A stretch of DNA of 64,000 bases, taken from positions 1,110,501 through 1,174,500 of the forward strand of contig NZ_JAUTAR010000001.1 in assembly GCF_030818695.1 (NCBI RefSeq). Reading direction: 5' to 3'. The stretch is from Chryseobacterium sp. SORGH_AS_0447. Its GTDB lineage: Bacteria > Bacteroidota > Bacteroidia > Flavobacteriales > Weeksellaceae. Below, piece by piece: positions 44,496 to 55,059 of this stretch. The stretch's first letter is position 1. The number at the start of each line of letters is the position of its first letter. The position numbers and the translations under genes are program-made. The notes under the pieces are model-generated. The model saw only the letters and a program-made list of their open reading frames with translations. It searched no databases and was not told where the DNA came from.

Positions 44496-45366
44496 ATGAA
44501 GCTTTCTGCTTTATCCATTGAACAGCAATGTCAAACGGTTCTGTATCACTGCGGGAAGAGGTGCTGTGTCCCAGCTTACTGAAAAGAGCATACTCAAAAG
44601 GTTTGCCCTGCGCTTTGAATGTATTCAGGTGTTCGATGCACAGCTTTACCGGAATCTGGATGTCTTTTTCACCATAAAGCCAGAGTCCCGGAATGGAAAG
44701 GGTATTCAGGGATATTTTGGGGTCAGTTGCTGTAAACTGATACCGGTCCGGATCGTTTTTAGTATGCTCAACGGCGTCATCCTGGGTATGGTTTTCCCAG
44801 AAATTGGGGTTTCCATTGGTATAGAACTGAAAGCGGAGCTGCTCCAGTGTGGTGATGGTAGGGCAACTGAACAAAACCATAAATTTAATTTGCGGATTTT
44901 TACTGGCAGCCATGGGAATGATCCATCCTGCCTGACTAAAACCTACGAGTCCGATGGGTATTTTTTGGTCTTTCAAATAGGTCCGGAATATTTTTACGGC
45001 AGCGTCTGCATCCTGAGCCAATAGATTGAAATTAGCAGGGTCGATGTTATTGGTACCAACGGACGGTCCTACATATATACCGCCGGATTCTCCTACGCCG
45101 CGTTTGTCATAGGTAAGTACGGCAATGCCTTCTTTAGCGAGCCGTTTTGCAAACTCCATTTCTCTTTTTACCGGGTCGGACCCATGAACGATGACCACTG
45201 CTGCCCATGGCTTTTCAGATTTTACTATTGATCCTGCAAGAGTGATCCTCTGACTTTCAAATTTTACATCCCGAATGGTAAAGTCTGCTGACTGTGAAAA
45301 TACAAATCCTGGCAGCACTATTAGTGACAGCCTTATAAATAAGTTAGAAAAAATGTTGATATTCAT
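44485..45366 (-). CDS. Secreted alpha/beta hydrolase, C-terminus in groL-derived DNA
   Basis: This 293-residue protein has a signal peptide (ending VFSQ) and an alpha/beta hydrolase fold: VVIVHGSDP (near residue 58), nucleophile Ser in GFSQAG (near 145), Asp in LYGEKDIQI (near 233) and His in SKLGHSTSS (near 266). It is a peptidase- or dienelactone-hydrolase-like esterase of unknown substrate. Its last codons (LRK and stop) are read out of frame from the duplicated groL fragment, so the natural end was probably replaced. It lies directly downstream of groL on the same strand. Confidence 0.88.
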   Translation of the reverse strand: MNINIFSNLFIRLSLIVLPGFVFSQSADFTIRDVKFESQRITLAGSIVKSEKPWAAVVIVHGSDPVKREMEFAKRLAKEGIAVLTYDKRGVGESGGIYVGPSVGTNNIDPANFNLLAQDADAAVKIFRTYLKDQKIPIGLVGFSQAGWIIPMAASKNPQIKFMVLFSCPTITTLEQLRFQFYTNGNPNFWENHTQDDAVEHTKNDPDRYQFTATDPKISLNTLSIPGLWLYGEKDIQIPVKLCIEHLNTFKAQGKPFEYALFSKLGHSTSSRSDTEPFDIAVQWIKQKASLRK

Positions 45367-45400
45367 AAATAATGGTTAGTAGTCAAATATAATATAAAAA

Positions 45401-45424
45401 AACCGCCCTATAAATAGAGCGGTT
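45401..45424 (-). terminator. groL terminator
   Basis: On the minus strand AACCGCTCTA/TAGGGCGGTT forms a 10-bp stem, followed by seven T residues, 30 bp after the groL stop. Confidence 0.88.
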
Positions 45425-45453
45425 AATATATAAATGGTCTCAGCGATACGCCA

Positions 45454-47510
<2,057 letters not shown>

Positions 47511-47552
47511 ACGCTATTTTCAACGCTGGAAAGCCATTTGCAAGAAGCCGGT

Positions 47553-47562
47553 AGCTATTCGC
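47553..47562. repeat. Inverted-repeat end, groES side
   Basis: AGCTATTCGC is the exact complement of GCGAATAGCT at 47095-47104. It touches the groES stop codon directly (47563-47565). Confidence 0.8.
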
Positions 47563-47841
47563 TTACCCGATTACTCCCAGAAGATCTCCTTCCTTTACAA
47601 TTAAATAATCTTTTCCATCCAGTTTCAACTCAGAACCGGAGTATTTTCCGTAAAGCACTTTGTCGCCCACCTGTACGGTAGTCGGTTCGTCTTTTTTACC
47701 TGGACCTACTGCCACTACGGTACCTTCCTGTGGCTTTTCTTTAGCGGTGTCCGGAATAATAATCCCTGAAGCGGTTTTCGTTTCTGCAGCGATCGGCTCG
47801 ATCAAAACTCTGTCTGCTAATGGTTTAAAGTTTACTGACAT
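47563..47841 (-). CDS. groES: Co-chaperonin GroES
   Basis: This 92-residue protein has the GroES pattern [39 protein letters not shown] and [20 protein letters not shown]. It caps GroEL as a heptamer. Its stop is immediately followed by the inverted repeat of the four-helix-bundle insertion. Upstream, TGCCA/TGGCA blocks (47891-47895, 47916-47920, 47947-47951) may belong to heat-shock control, which I cannot confirm. Confidence 0.97.
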   Translation of the reverse strand: MSVNFKPLADRVLIEPIAAETKTASGIIIPDTAKEKPQEGTVVAVGPGKKDEPTTVQVGDKVLYGKYSGSELKLDGKDYLIVKEGDLLGVIG

Positions 47842-47990
47842 AATATATTTAATTTTTTAATTATTTCTGACTTGTATTTCCCTAATAGTATGCCATCGGC
47901 GGTCTGTGACTGAAATGGCAGAATTTTTTCGGATGAAGTGAAATTTTGGCAGAAAAAAAGTCCACCGGAGTGAACTTTCAATATTGTTGT

Positions 47991-48878
47991 TTACTTGCAC
48001 GAAGTTTCATAATCATCAAGCAGCTTTTTGTACATGCCGGTGAATAGTTCCGTCCTATATTTCATGTTGATCCTTGAAGCCTCACCGCCTCTTTTTCCTT
48101 TCAACAGGGCTTTACGCTCGGCATCAGTAGCTTTTTTATTTTCCCTGAATGTCTTGTTGGAGAAGTAGTCATTCTTCCGGGCTTCATCTACTTTAGCCAG
48201 GAATTCCGGGCAGTCGGCGCCTACTTCCTCATAAGCTCTGTAAAACTTTTTATACAGTTTTTTCATATTGAATAAATCAAGCGGGGTCAGCGAGCTGTAA
48301 TCTACGGGCGCAATGGCAAACGTTTCGTTGGGCTTACTCAGATAAATCATCACATAGGTAAGTTGGCACTGGTCTTCATTTCCATCGAATCCGGCGGAAA
48401 CACGATCTCCGAAATCGGCCTTGCATAGCATGCTGCGGTAACCGTACATATTGATTTTCCCTTTTTCCATCAGCGGAAGCATCAGCACTTTTCCTTCCGA
48501 TTCCACCTCCAGATTATTATTGATTTCCTTCACCAGTCGTTTATCGAGCTGGAATGTTTCCTGCGTGTTTTCATTGGTATAGATCAGGCTTTTGATTTCA
48601 GAAATGGGAATCAGCTGAACCTGTGCGTCGCTTTTGGCAGATTTGAATTTCACTTCCTTCCGATCCAGATTGGCATATTTTGGACCTCTTCCCATCATGG
48701 TGAATGTAGCTACATCCGGAAGCATGAAATCCTGGGCAAATCCTTTTTTGGTACTGCCGTCTTCCATGAGGATTTCGATAGGGATAAAATCCCGCTTTCC
48801 GGTATAAAACTGTAAAGACTGGGCAAAGAGCTGCTGTACCGAGAGCAGCAATAAAATCAGGAAGCTGAATTTTTTCAT
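47991..48878 (-). CDS. Exported protein of unknown function
   Basis: This 295-residue protein has a signal peptide ending in LFAQ and a mature part with beta-rich sequence (FIPIEILMEDGSTKKGFAQ) and a charged helical C-terminus with four cysteines. I recognise no family beyond conserved flavobacterial exported proteins. It is a single gene downstream of the M1 peptidase. Confidence 0.78.
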   Translation of the reverse strand: MKKFSFLILLLLSVQQLFAQSLQFYTGKRDFIPIEILMEDGSTKKGFAQDFMLPDVATFTMMGRGPKYANLDRKEVKFKSAKSDAQVQLIPISEIKSLIYTNENTQETFQLDKRLVKEINNNLEVESEGKVLMLPLMEKGKINMYGYRSMLCKADFGDRVSAGFDGNEDQCQLTYVMIYLSKPNETFAIAPVDYSSLTPLDLFNMKKLYKKFYRAYEEVGADCPEFLAKVDEARKNDYFSNKTFRENKKATDAERKALLKGKRGGEASRINMKYRTELFTGMYKKLLDDYETSCK

Positions 48879-48910
48879 GGTTTTTAATTTTTATAATCTG
48901 CGCAAAGCTA

Positions 48911-48942
48911 AAAAAAAAGTACTCATATTCTGAGTACTTTTT
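48911..48942 (-). terminator. Terminator of the M1 peptidase gene
   Basis: On the minus strand AAAAAGTACTCA/TGAGTACTTTTT forms a 12-bp stem with a 5-nt loop and runs on into T residues, 11 bp after the stop at 48953. Confidence 0.88.
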
Positions 48943-48952
48943 AGTGATAAAT

Positions 48953-51340
48953 TTATTTTTTCTTTCCTGCCGCCTGCATCGGGTTTACTTTCCCGTTGGA
49001 AGCACCTCTTGTGGCGCCGGCTTCTTTCTGCTTAAACAGATCGAATTTGGAAACCTGGGCATTTCCGCCATCGTAGCTCCAGAAATTATTGGAAGTATCG
49101 ATGTCGGCCGTTTCCCTCATCGGGTCCAGCTGGATGGATTTTAATTTCTTGTCGAAATAATACGTCTTGGAAACTTTCTGCTCGTTCAGTCTCCAGATCT
49201 GGGCCGAAGATTTATCCTTCAGTTTCGTTCCGTCTTCAAAGGTGAATTCAAGAATAATTGGCATTACAAGACCGCCTTTGTTGGTGAAGTCGATCTGATA
49301 AGCGGTCATGTTTTTAAACTTGTCTTTTTCTTTTTGGGTTAAAGGTTCCGTTCCGTCGAATTTGAAGGTATACTCTTTATCGTTGTCCACTTTTTCCTGG
49401 CCTCTGTCATAGCGATAATAGAAATCCTGCGCTTCTTTGTCCTTATCTACATAGAAGGTAATATTTTTATCTTCCCTGTTTCTGATTTTTGAAATGTCTT
49501 CAAATTCATTCTGAGCAGGCTTGTCAACTTTGTACTTCGTTTCTTTGGCCTCTCTTGGCTGCGTATTCAGATCCGGTGTGGCGATGGTTACTTTATCGAT
49601 CGCAATATCCACAGGATCCGTTCCGTAGAACCAGCCTCTCCAGAACCAGTCGAGGTCTTCGCCGCTCGCGTCTTCCATTGTTCTGAAGAAATCCGCAGGT
49701 TCAGGATGTCTGAAGGCCCATCTTTTCGCATAGGTTTTAAATGCTTTGTCGAAAAGTTCTCTTCCCATAATGGTTTCACGAAGAATATTCAGCCCTGTTG
49801 CCGGTTTTGAGTAAGCATTCGGACCGAACTGGATGATGTTTTCCGAATTGGACATAATAGGTTCCAACTGATCTTTCGGAAGCTTCATGTAATCCGTGAT
49901 CGTCCATGCCGGACCTCTTTTGGACGGGAATTTATTGTCCCATCTTTCTTCGGTAAGGTATTCCACAAAAGTGTTCAGTCCTTCGTCCATCCAGCTCCAT
50001 TGTCTTTCGTCGGAATTGATGATCATCGGGAAGAAGTTGTGTCCTACCTCATGAATGACTACCCCGAGCATACCGTTCTTGATCCCTTCGGAATAGGTTC
50101 CGTCTTTTTCCGTTCTTCCGTAGTTGAAACAGATCATCGGGTATTCCATTCCGTTGGCGGCTTCCACCGACTGGGCTACCGGATAAGGGTAAGGAATCGT
50201 AAACTCCGAATATGTTTTGATCGTATGGGCTACCGCTTTCGTTGAATATTTACGGTATAAATTGTAGGCTTCTTTCGGGTAAAAGCTCATGGCCATTACC
50301 TTGTTGTTGTTTTCAGGAATAGTAACGCCCATTCCGTCCCAAACGAATTTTCTTGAAGACGTCCAGGCAAAATCCCTTACGTCATTCGCCTCAAAGCTCC
50401 AGGTTTTTCTCTGCTTGGAATGGTTTTTCTCCGCTCTTTTCGCTTCATCCAGGGTTACGATTTCTACCGGTTCCGTTGAAGTTTTAGACTTATTATATCG
50501 AGCCAGCTGTTCAGACGTTAAAACCTGGTCGTAGTTTTTACATTCTCCCGTTCCGCCGACTACATGGTCTGCCGGAACGTTCATGTTTACTTTAAAGTTC
50601 CCGAAAACAAGGGCAAATTCGCCTCTCCCGGTAAACTGGTGGTTCTGCCATCCGTGGAAATCGCTGTATACACACATTCTCGGATACCATTGCGTCATGG
50701 TATACAGGTCGTTTCCGTCTTCGGCAAAGTTTTCATAACCGCCGCGGCCGCCCATTTTGATCCGGTTCGGAATGTTGTAGTTCCAGTCGATTTTGAAGAC
50801 CAGCTTTTCTCCTTTTTTCAGCACCTTTGGCAGGTCGATGCGCATCATGGTTTTATTGACCGTATATTTCAGCGGTGTTCCGGAAGCATCGGTTACTTTT
50901 TCAAGATTTACCCCGTATCCGTTATCGGAAGCCGGTAATTCGGAAGCTTTCAGCTGCTGGTCCGTGGCTGCTTTCGGCAGGGTAGAGGAGGAAGGGAAAT
51001 CGGCCTTCTTCACCGTCGACTGCTGGTTTTCGTCCAATTGCAGCCAGATGTAATCCAGATCGTCCGGAGAATTGTTGTAATACGTAATGGTTTCCGAACC
51101 TTTTAGATTCCTCTTATCTTCGTCAAGGTAAGCATTGATGGTGTAATCCGCCCTGTTCTGCCAGTAGCCGTGGCCCGGTGCTCCAGAGGCCGTTCTGTAG
51201 ATGTTGGGCGTGGGAAGGATGGTTCCCAACTGTTCGAACCTGTTTCCGTGGTTGCTTCCCGGATTGTTCTGAATATTTTGTGCGGTGAAACCTGTATACG
51301 CAAATACAGAAAGGGAAAGTATGGCAACTTTTAGTTTCAT
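48953..51340 (-). CDS. M1 family metallopeptidase
   Basis: This 795-residue exported zinc aminopeptidase has a signal peptide, an N-terminal beta-saddle domain and the catalytic signature VIHEVGHNFFP with the downstream zinc Glu in WMDEGLNTFVEY (near residues 430-460). A C-terminal beta region is followed by a Lys-rich tail. It probably trims peptides at the cell surface or in the periplasm. The ATG at 51340 is chosen for the signal peptide. The HupE/UreJ gene lies 68 bp upstream on the same strand, a pairing typical of Bacteroidota. Confidence 0.94.
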   Translation of the reverse strand: MKLKVAILSLSVFAYTGFTAQNIQNNPGSNHGNRFEQLGTILPTPNIYRTASGAPGHGYWQNRADYTINAYLDEDKRNLKGSETITYYNNSPDDLDYIWLQLDENQQSTVKKADFPSSSTLPKAATDQQLKASELPASDNGYGVNLEKVTDASGTPLKYTVNKTMMRIDLPKVLKKGEKLVFKIDWNYNIPNRIKMGGRGGYENFAEDGNDLYTMTQWYPRMCVYSDFHGWQNHQFTGRGEFALVFGNFKVNMNVPADHVVGGTGECKNYDQVLTSEQLARYNKSKTSTEPVEIVTLDEAKRAEKNHSKQRKTWSFEANDVRDFAWTSSRKFVWDGMGVTIPENNNKVMAMSFYPKEAYNLYRKYSTKAVAHTIKTYSEFTIPYPYPVAQSVEAANGMEYPMICFNYGRTEKDGTYSEGIKNGMLGVVIHEVGHNFFPMIINSDERQWSWMDEGLNTFVEYLTEERWDNKFPSKRGPAWTITDYMKLPKDQLEPIMSNSENIIQFGPNAYSKPATGLNILRETIMGRELFDKAFKTYAKRWAFRHPEPADFFRTMEDASGEDLDWFWRGWFYGTDPVDIAIDKVTIATPDLNTQPREAKETKYKVDKPAQNEFEDISKIRNREDKNITFYVDKDKEAQDFYYRYDRGQEKVDNDKEYTFKFDGTEPLTQKEKDKFKNMTAYQIDFTNKGGLVMPIILEFTFEDGTKLKDKSSAQIWRLNEQKVSKTYYFDKKLKSIQLDPMRETADIDTSNNFWSYDGGNAQVSKFDLFKQKEAGATRGASNGKVNPMQAAGKKK

Positions 51341-51408
51341 AACCGAAATTGTTTTAAGAATTTTCAAATATAATGATAAGTAGCTGAAAAACCGGAAATG
51401 TTTCAGCG

Positions 51409-51987
51409 TTAAAAAGGAATTCTTTCCAATGTCATTTTCAGGGACAGTGCAAAAACTCCGGAAGAGACAAAAAGTACCCAGTCTTTCTGGTTTACCTTGA
51501 ATATTTTAAGCAGGATCAACAGGAAGATCAGGATCCCGAAAACGATGGCTATCTGGCCCAGTTCCAGTCCGATATTAAAACCCAACAGCGGAACCGCAAT
51601 GCTCTGGCTTTTGGCAATCATCACCCTTGCTGTATTGGCAAACCCCATTCCGTGAATCAGCCCGAAAATCAGAGCTAAATAATAATTGGCCTTCATCAGC
51701 GTCTGCTTTTTATTCTTCATCAGGATATTGTCCAGCGATGTTATAACAATAGTCAGCGGAATCAGGAACTCTACCCATGCGGAATTGATTCTGATAATAT
51801 CAAAAGTACTCAAAGCCAAGGTAATCGAATGGCCGATGGTAAAAGCCGTGATCAGGATTAAGATCTGTTTTAAATCATTAAAAGAATAAACGGCAATCAA
51901 TGCTAAGACAAAAAGCTGATGATCAAGGGCATCGAGTGAAATAATGTGCTCCCAGCCCAGGTTGAGGTAAAATAAAAAATCCTGCAT
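51409..51987 (-). CDS. HupE/UreJ family membrane protein
   Basis: This 192-residue protein has about six membrane helices and the HupE/UreJ features GWEHIISLDALDHQLF (near residue 12), AFTIGHSITLALS (near 48) and GLIHGMGFANTA (near 105), whose His residues may bind a metal. Family members transport nickel or cobalt or support metalloenzymes; the Bacteroidota branch beside M1 peptidases has no proven substrate. Confidence 0.9.
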   Translation of the reverse strand: MQDFLFYLNLGWEHIISLDALDHQLFVLALIAVYSFNDLKQILILITAFTIGHSITLALSTFDIIRINSAWVEFLIPLTIVITSLDNILMKNKKQTLMKANYYLALIFGLIHGMGFANTARVMIAKSQSIAVPLLGFNIGLELGQIAIVFGILIFLLILLKIFKVNQKDWVLFVSSGVFALSLKMTLERIPF

Positions 51988-52030
51988 GTTCTAAATCATT
52001 TATCGAACTGCGATGATACAAAATTTATTT

Positions 52031-52038
52031 TAACTTTG
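52031..52038 (+). promoter_or_regulatory. -7 box of the toxin-antitoxin-DUF6702 operon
   Basis: TAACTTTG matches TAnnTTTG and lies 16 bp before the antitoxin ATG. Confidence 0.5.
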
Positions 52039-52054
52039 TGTAAAATTAAACGGT

Positions 52055-52306
52055 ATGATTGTCAATATAGAATTAGAAAATACGGCAGATTTCGCGTTTA
52101 TAAAACAGCTTCTGGAAAATATCAAAGGCATCAAGTCGGTTTCTATAGAGCAGAATAACGAAATATATGAAGACGGCACACCAAAATGGTTTATCGAAAA
52201 GCTGTCTGAATATGCTGATAGTCTTGAAGAGAAAGACATGATTTCCGAGGAAGAGTTTTTTGCAAACGCCAGAAAAAAAGTATGCGAATTATATTCTCGG
52301 AAATAG
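52055..52306 (+). CDS. Antitoxin of a RelE/ParE-type module
   Basis: This 83-residue acidic protein begins MIVNIELENTADFAFIKQLL and has the sequence MISEEEFFANARKKVCELYS near the end, typical of antitoxins paired with ParE-like toxins in Bacteroidota. Its end overlaps the toxin gene by 25 bp. It probably neutralises the toxin and represses the promoter at 52031. Confidence 0.82.
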   Translation: MIVNIELENTADFAFIKQLLENIKGIKSVSIEQNNEIYEDGTPKWFIEKLSEYADSLEEKDMISEEEFFANARKKVCELYSRK

Positions 52307-52584
52307 CGAGCCGAAGTTATGAAGATATCATTGAATTTCTTTCCAGAAATTGGACTGAGAAAGAAATCAGCCTGTTTATCGATGAAGCAGAAAAGGTAGC
52401 CGGTAAATTAAAAAAAGGTAAATTTAATTTATATCAAAAATATTCTCATGATGTCCGTTCTGCGTTGATCGGTAAAAAACACGTACGGATGTTCTTCAGA
52501 AAAGAAAATGATGATCTGATCAAAGTTCTTCTTTTTTTCGATATGCGGCAGGATCCGCAAAAACTATTAGATTTGTTGTCATGA
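52282..52584 (+). CDS. RelE/ParE family toxin
   Basis: This 100-residue basic protein has the ParE/RelE fold pattern: IIFSEIASRSYEDIIEFLSR, SALIGKKHVRMFFR, LIKVLLFFDMRQDPQKL. RelE members cleave mRNA on the ribosome and ParE members target gyrase; the branch cannot be decided. Its stop overlaps the DUF6702 start by 4 bp (ATGA), so a toxin-antitoxin pair is coupled to a conserved exported protein. Confidence 0.87.
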   Translation: MRIIFSEIASRSYEDIIEFLSRNWTEKEISLFIDEAEKVAGKLKKGKFNLYQKYSHDVRSALIGKKHVRMFFRKENDDLIKVLLFFDMRQDPQKLLDLLS

Positions 52585-53081
52585 AAAAGCTTCTTCTCTT
52601 TTTTTCGGTCCTATTTGTATTTTTCTCTTTTACACGGGCAAAGCATCCTTATCATGTAGGCTCGGTGGAAATCAATTATAATCAGAAATCAAAAACTTTT
52701 GAAGTCACCGGACGTTTTTTTCTGGATGACCTGGAGAACGGATTGAATACGAAATACGGAAAATCCCTTCACTTTAATGATCCGAAATTTAAAACCCAGC
52801 TCAACGAATCCCTGAAAAATTACACCGCTGAATATTTTAAGCTTAAAGCCAACAACAAATTCCTGAATGTGAATTATGTGGGTTATGAAGAAGATCATGA
52901 GTCGATCAATGTTTATCTTGAATCTGAAAAGGTAGATACTCCTAAAAAAGTAGAAGCTGCCGTAAGTTTTCTTTATAATTTATTTGACGATCAGATCAAT
53001 ATCGTTCATATCATCGTGAACGGGGAGAGAAAAAGTGAAAAACTGACCTATCCAAACCGGTATCTGTTTCAGCAGTTTTGA
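52581..53081 (+). CDS. DUF6702 family exported protein
   Basis: This 166-residue protein has a signal peptide and the DUF6702 start KHPYHVGSVEINYNQKSKTF with RFFLDDLENGLNTKYGKSLH. The family is usually encoded beside M1 peptidase and HupE/UreJ genes in Bacteroidota, as here, though the toxin-antitoxin pair intervenes. The function is unknown. The stop abuts the convergent AcpH gene end. Confidence 0.85.
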   Translation: MKKLLLFFSVLFVFFSFTRAKHPYHVGSVEINYNQKSKTFEVTGRFFLDDLENGLNTKYGKSLHFNDPKFKTQLNESLKNYTAEYFKLKANNKFLNVNYVGYEEDHESINVYLESEKVDTPKKVEAAVSFLYNLFDDQINIVHIIVNGERKSEKLTYPNRYLFQQF

Positions 53082-53675
53082 TTAGTTTTCCATCTGCAGC
53101 AGGGCATTGATTCCTCGGGCATGCTCCAGCAAATCAGGGAAGAAATTATTATAACATTCTTGAAGAAAATTTTTATTTTTCAGGAAAGCTTCATGAACGG
53201 GAATATCCTTGTCTAAATATTTAGCTTTATTAAGAACGTTCCGCATGCTGTAACCGATGTTTTTATCATACCGGTAATTGTAAAGCCAGTCGCCTTCTTC
53301 CATTTTTGCCAGCATTCTCCTAAAATTTTCGGGCAGGTATTCGTAATTTTCATTTAGAACACGATAGACTTTTACAGAATGGTTTTTCCAGCCCTGTACA
53401 GAATGTAAATTCAGATCGTTGGCTAAAAAATAATCCATTGAAACATCCACAAAAGCCCCGGCATACAATCTTACTAATGGCGCAAACACCTTTTTTGCTT
53501 CATGAATGGCAGGGTGGGCGTCCGTAAAAGTGTCAATGGCGCGGTGCAGCGTAATTCCGTCCTGAATATCTTTCGGGAACGAAAAACGGTCCCTGTTCCG
53601 GATAAAATCCTCCAGGAACTGGCCGACGATCTGCCCGTCGGTAAAGGTAAGGAAGGAATGAGCCAAATAATTCAT
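53082..53675 (-). CDS. acpH: Acyl carrier protein phosphodiesterase
   Basis: This 197-residue all-helical protein of the HD-like AcpH family has MNYLAHSFLTFTDGQIVGQF and DGITLHRAIDTFTDAHPAIH (near residue 40), with the metal-binding His and Asp residues. It removes the phosphopantetheine group from acyl carrier protein. It is last in a three-gene run of 4-bp overlaps with the vanW and methyltransferase genes. Confidence 0.9.
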   Translation of the reverse strand: MNYLAHSFLTFTDGQIVGQFLEDFIRNRDRFSFPKDIQDGITLHRAIDTFTDAHPAIHEAKKVFAPLVRLYAGAFVDVSMDYFLANDLNLHSVQGWKNHSVKVYRVLNENYEYLPENFRRMLAKMEEGDWLYNYRYDKNIGYSMRNVLNKAKYLDKDIPVHEAFLKNKNFLQECYNNFFPDLLEHARGINALLQMEN

Positions 53676-54379
53676 AAACGAATATAGAAATTTTTAGTCA
53701 GAATCCTGTTGTTGCTAAATGTTTCTACCCACACTCCTTTTTCGATTTCGGAATATTTAAAATTAATGGGAATTTTAGAGATTTCTTTTGAAGAAATCAA
53801 GCTTATCAAAAGTTCATCAGTACTGACCACACATTTTATCTGAATAGGAAATGAAAATGGATTTTGTATTTGCAGGTCTTTGTAGCCATAGACCACCGTG
53901 CAGTCTGAACCTAAAGGAGTGAAACGCTCATTCTCTTTATAAATATCAATGGAATGGTGAAATCTCTCAATAATTTTTAAACCGGATTGTAAAGCAAGAA
54001 AATATATAATAGAAGAAAACTGACAGATTCCACCTCCGAAATCGCTTGAAATATTTTTTTTGATTAAATTTCGACCTTCTTTGAAGCCATTTTTTTTACT
54101 GGGCTTTCCAATCAATTTCCAGAAAGAAAAAACTTCGTTGGGTTTAATGATCAAATTGTTAATTTTTTCTTCTACAATTTTTAAATTATGGATCTTATTC
54201 TCATGAAATTCACTTTTTTTAATAGTCTGATGCAGCTCAATTTCATATTTTCCAATTTTATCCGGGCTGTAATTCTTCGAATAACAATATTGTGTTTTTC
54301 GTTCATCAAAATATCTTTGCAATAATTTTAACTGCATTTTCCAATGATGTGGAATCCATTCTCTTAATTGTTGTTTCAT
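53672..54379 (-). CDS. VanW family protein
   Basis: This 235-residue protein matches the VanW family: IIKPNEVFSFWKLIGKPSKK (near residue 77), GGGICQFSSIIYFLALQSGL (near 116) and FTPLGSDCTVVYGYKDLQI (near 150). VanW occurs in vancomycin-resistance clusters, but its role is not known. No van genes are near. It overlaps the genes on both sides by 4 bp. Confidence 0.9.
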   Translation of the reverse strand: MKQQLREWIPHHWKMQLKLLQRYFDERKTQYCYSKNYSPDKIGKYEIELHQTIKKSEFHENKIHNLKIVEEKINNLIIKPNEVFSFWKLIGKPSKKNGFKEGRNLIKKNISSDFGGGICQFSSIIYFLALQSGLKIIERFHHSIDIYKENERFTPLGSDCTVVYGYKDLQIQNPFSFPIQIKCVVSTDELLISLISSKEISKIPINFKYSEIEKGVWVETFSNNRILTKNFYIRL

Positions 54380-55047
54380 ATCTTTTCCAGAATAGCAATA
54401 TGATAAGAAGCCCAGTTTTTCAGGAAAGTTTTACACAATAAAATATCAAGAGACAAAAAATATTTTCTTAAACCTTTAGGAATTCTGTGGATGGGAAACA
54501 GTAAAATTCCAGTTGTAGTTTTTATTTTCCATCGTTTCTCTGATAATTCAGCAATTTCTTTTGGTGCAAAACGGTTTCCGGCATGCCAATCCTCCTGTGG
54601 CGAAATAACCTTTCGTCTTCTTTTAGTTGGATAATCGAAAATTAAAGTGCCATTTTTATTTAATTTTGAATAGCATTCATTTAAAAAAGCTTCCGTTTCC
54701 TTTTTGTTTTGGTGCATGATTACGTGAAAGCAAAAAATGCAATCAAATTCATTGTTAAATGGTATTTGAGAAATCTCTCCTTTTGCCAGAATTTTTTCAG
54801 GATACTTTTGTCGGGCAGCATTAAGCATTTCTTCACTAAAATCTGTCCCGTGAGTCGCAAAATTCAGTAATCTTCCAGTTCCGCAGCCTAAGTCTAAAAC
54901 TTTTGAATAATTTTTGTCTTTAAAAAAATAATTCAGAAAAGATCTTTCCTGCTGATCAATATATTTACCGTAGGAATTTCCGAAACGGTTTTCATCATAG
55001 TTAGCAGCAAGATTGTCGTAATACTTGAGAATGCTGGTTTTCATCAT
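54376..55047 (-). CDS. Class I SAM-dependent methyltransferase
   Basis: This 223-residue enzyme has the SAM-binding motif VLDLGCGTGRLLNF (near residue 47), then TDFSEEMLNAARQKYPEK and FDCIFCFHVIMHQNKKE. It methylates an unknown acceptor. It overlaps vanW by 4 bp and follows radA by 12 bp, so radA, this gene, vanW and acpH may form one operon. Confidence 0.9.
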   Translation of the reverse strand: MMKTSILKYYDNLAANYDENRFGNSYGKYIDQQERSFLNYFFKDKNYSKVLDLGCGTGRLLNFATHGTDFSEEMLNAARQKYPEKILAKGEISQIPFNNEFDCIFCFHVIMHQNKKETEAFLNECYSKLNKNGTLIFDYPTKRRRKVISPQEDWHAGNRFAPKEIAELSEKRWKIKTTTGILLFPIHRIPKGLRKYFLSLDILLCKTFLKNWASYHIAILEKI

Positions 55048-55059
55048 TGAATTTGTGTG

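Noticed and set aside
44391..44582. Plus-strand frame over the groL remnant, similar to a frame at 45434-45880
   Set aside because: Both are antisense shadows of the same groL sequence, which explains why they resemble each other.
47842..47990. Possible sigma-54 type promoter before groES (TGGCAT with a later GG)
   Set aside because: The -12 element does not match TTGC; only the TGCCA/TGGCA blocks are certain.
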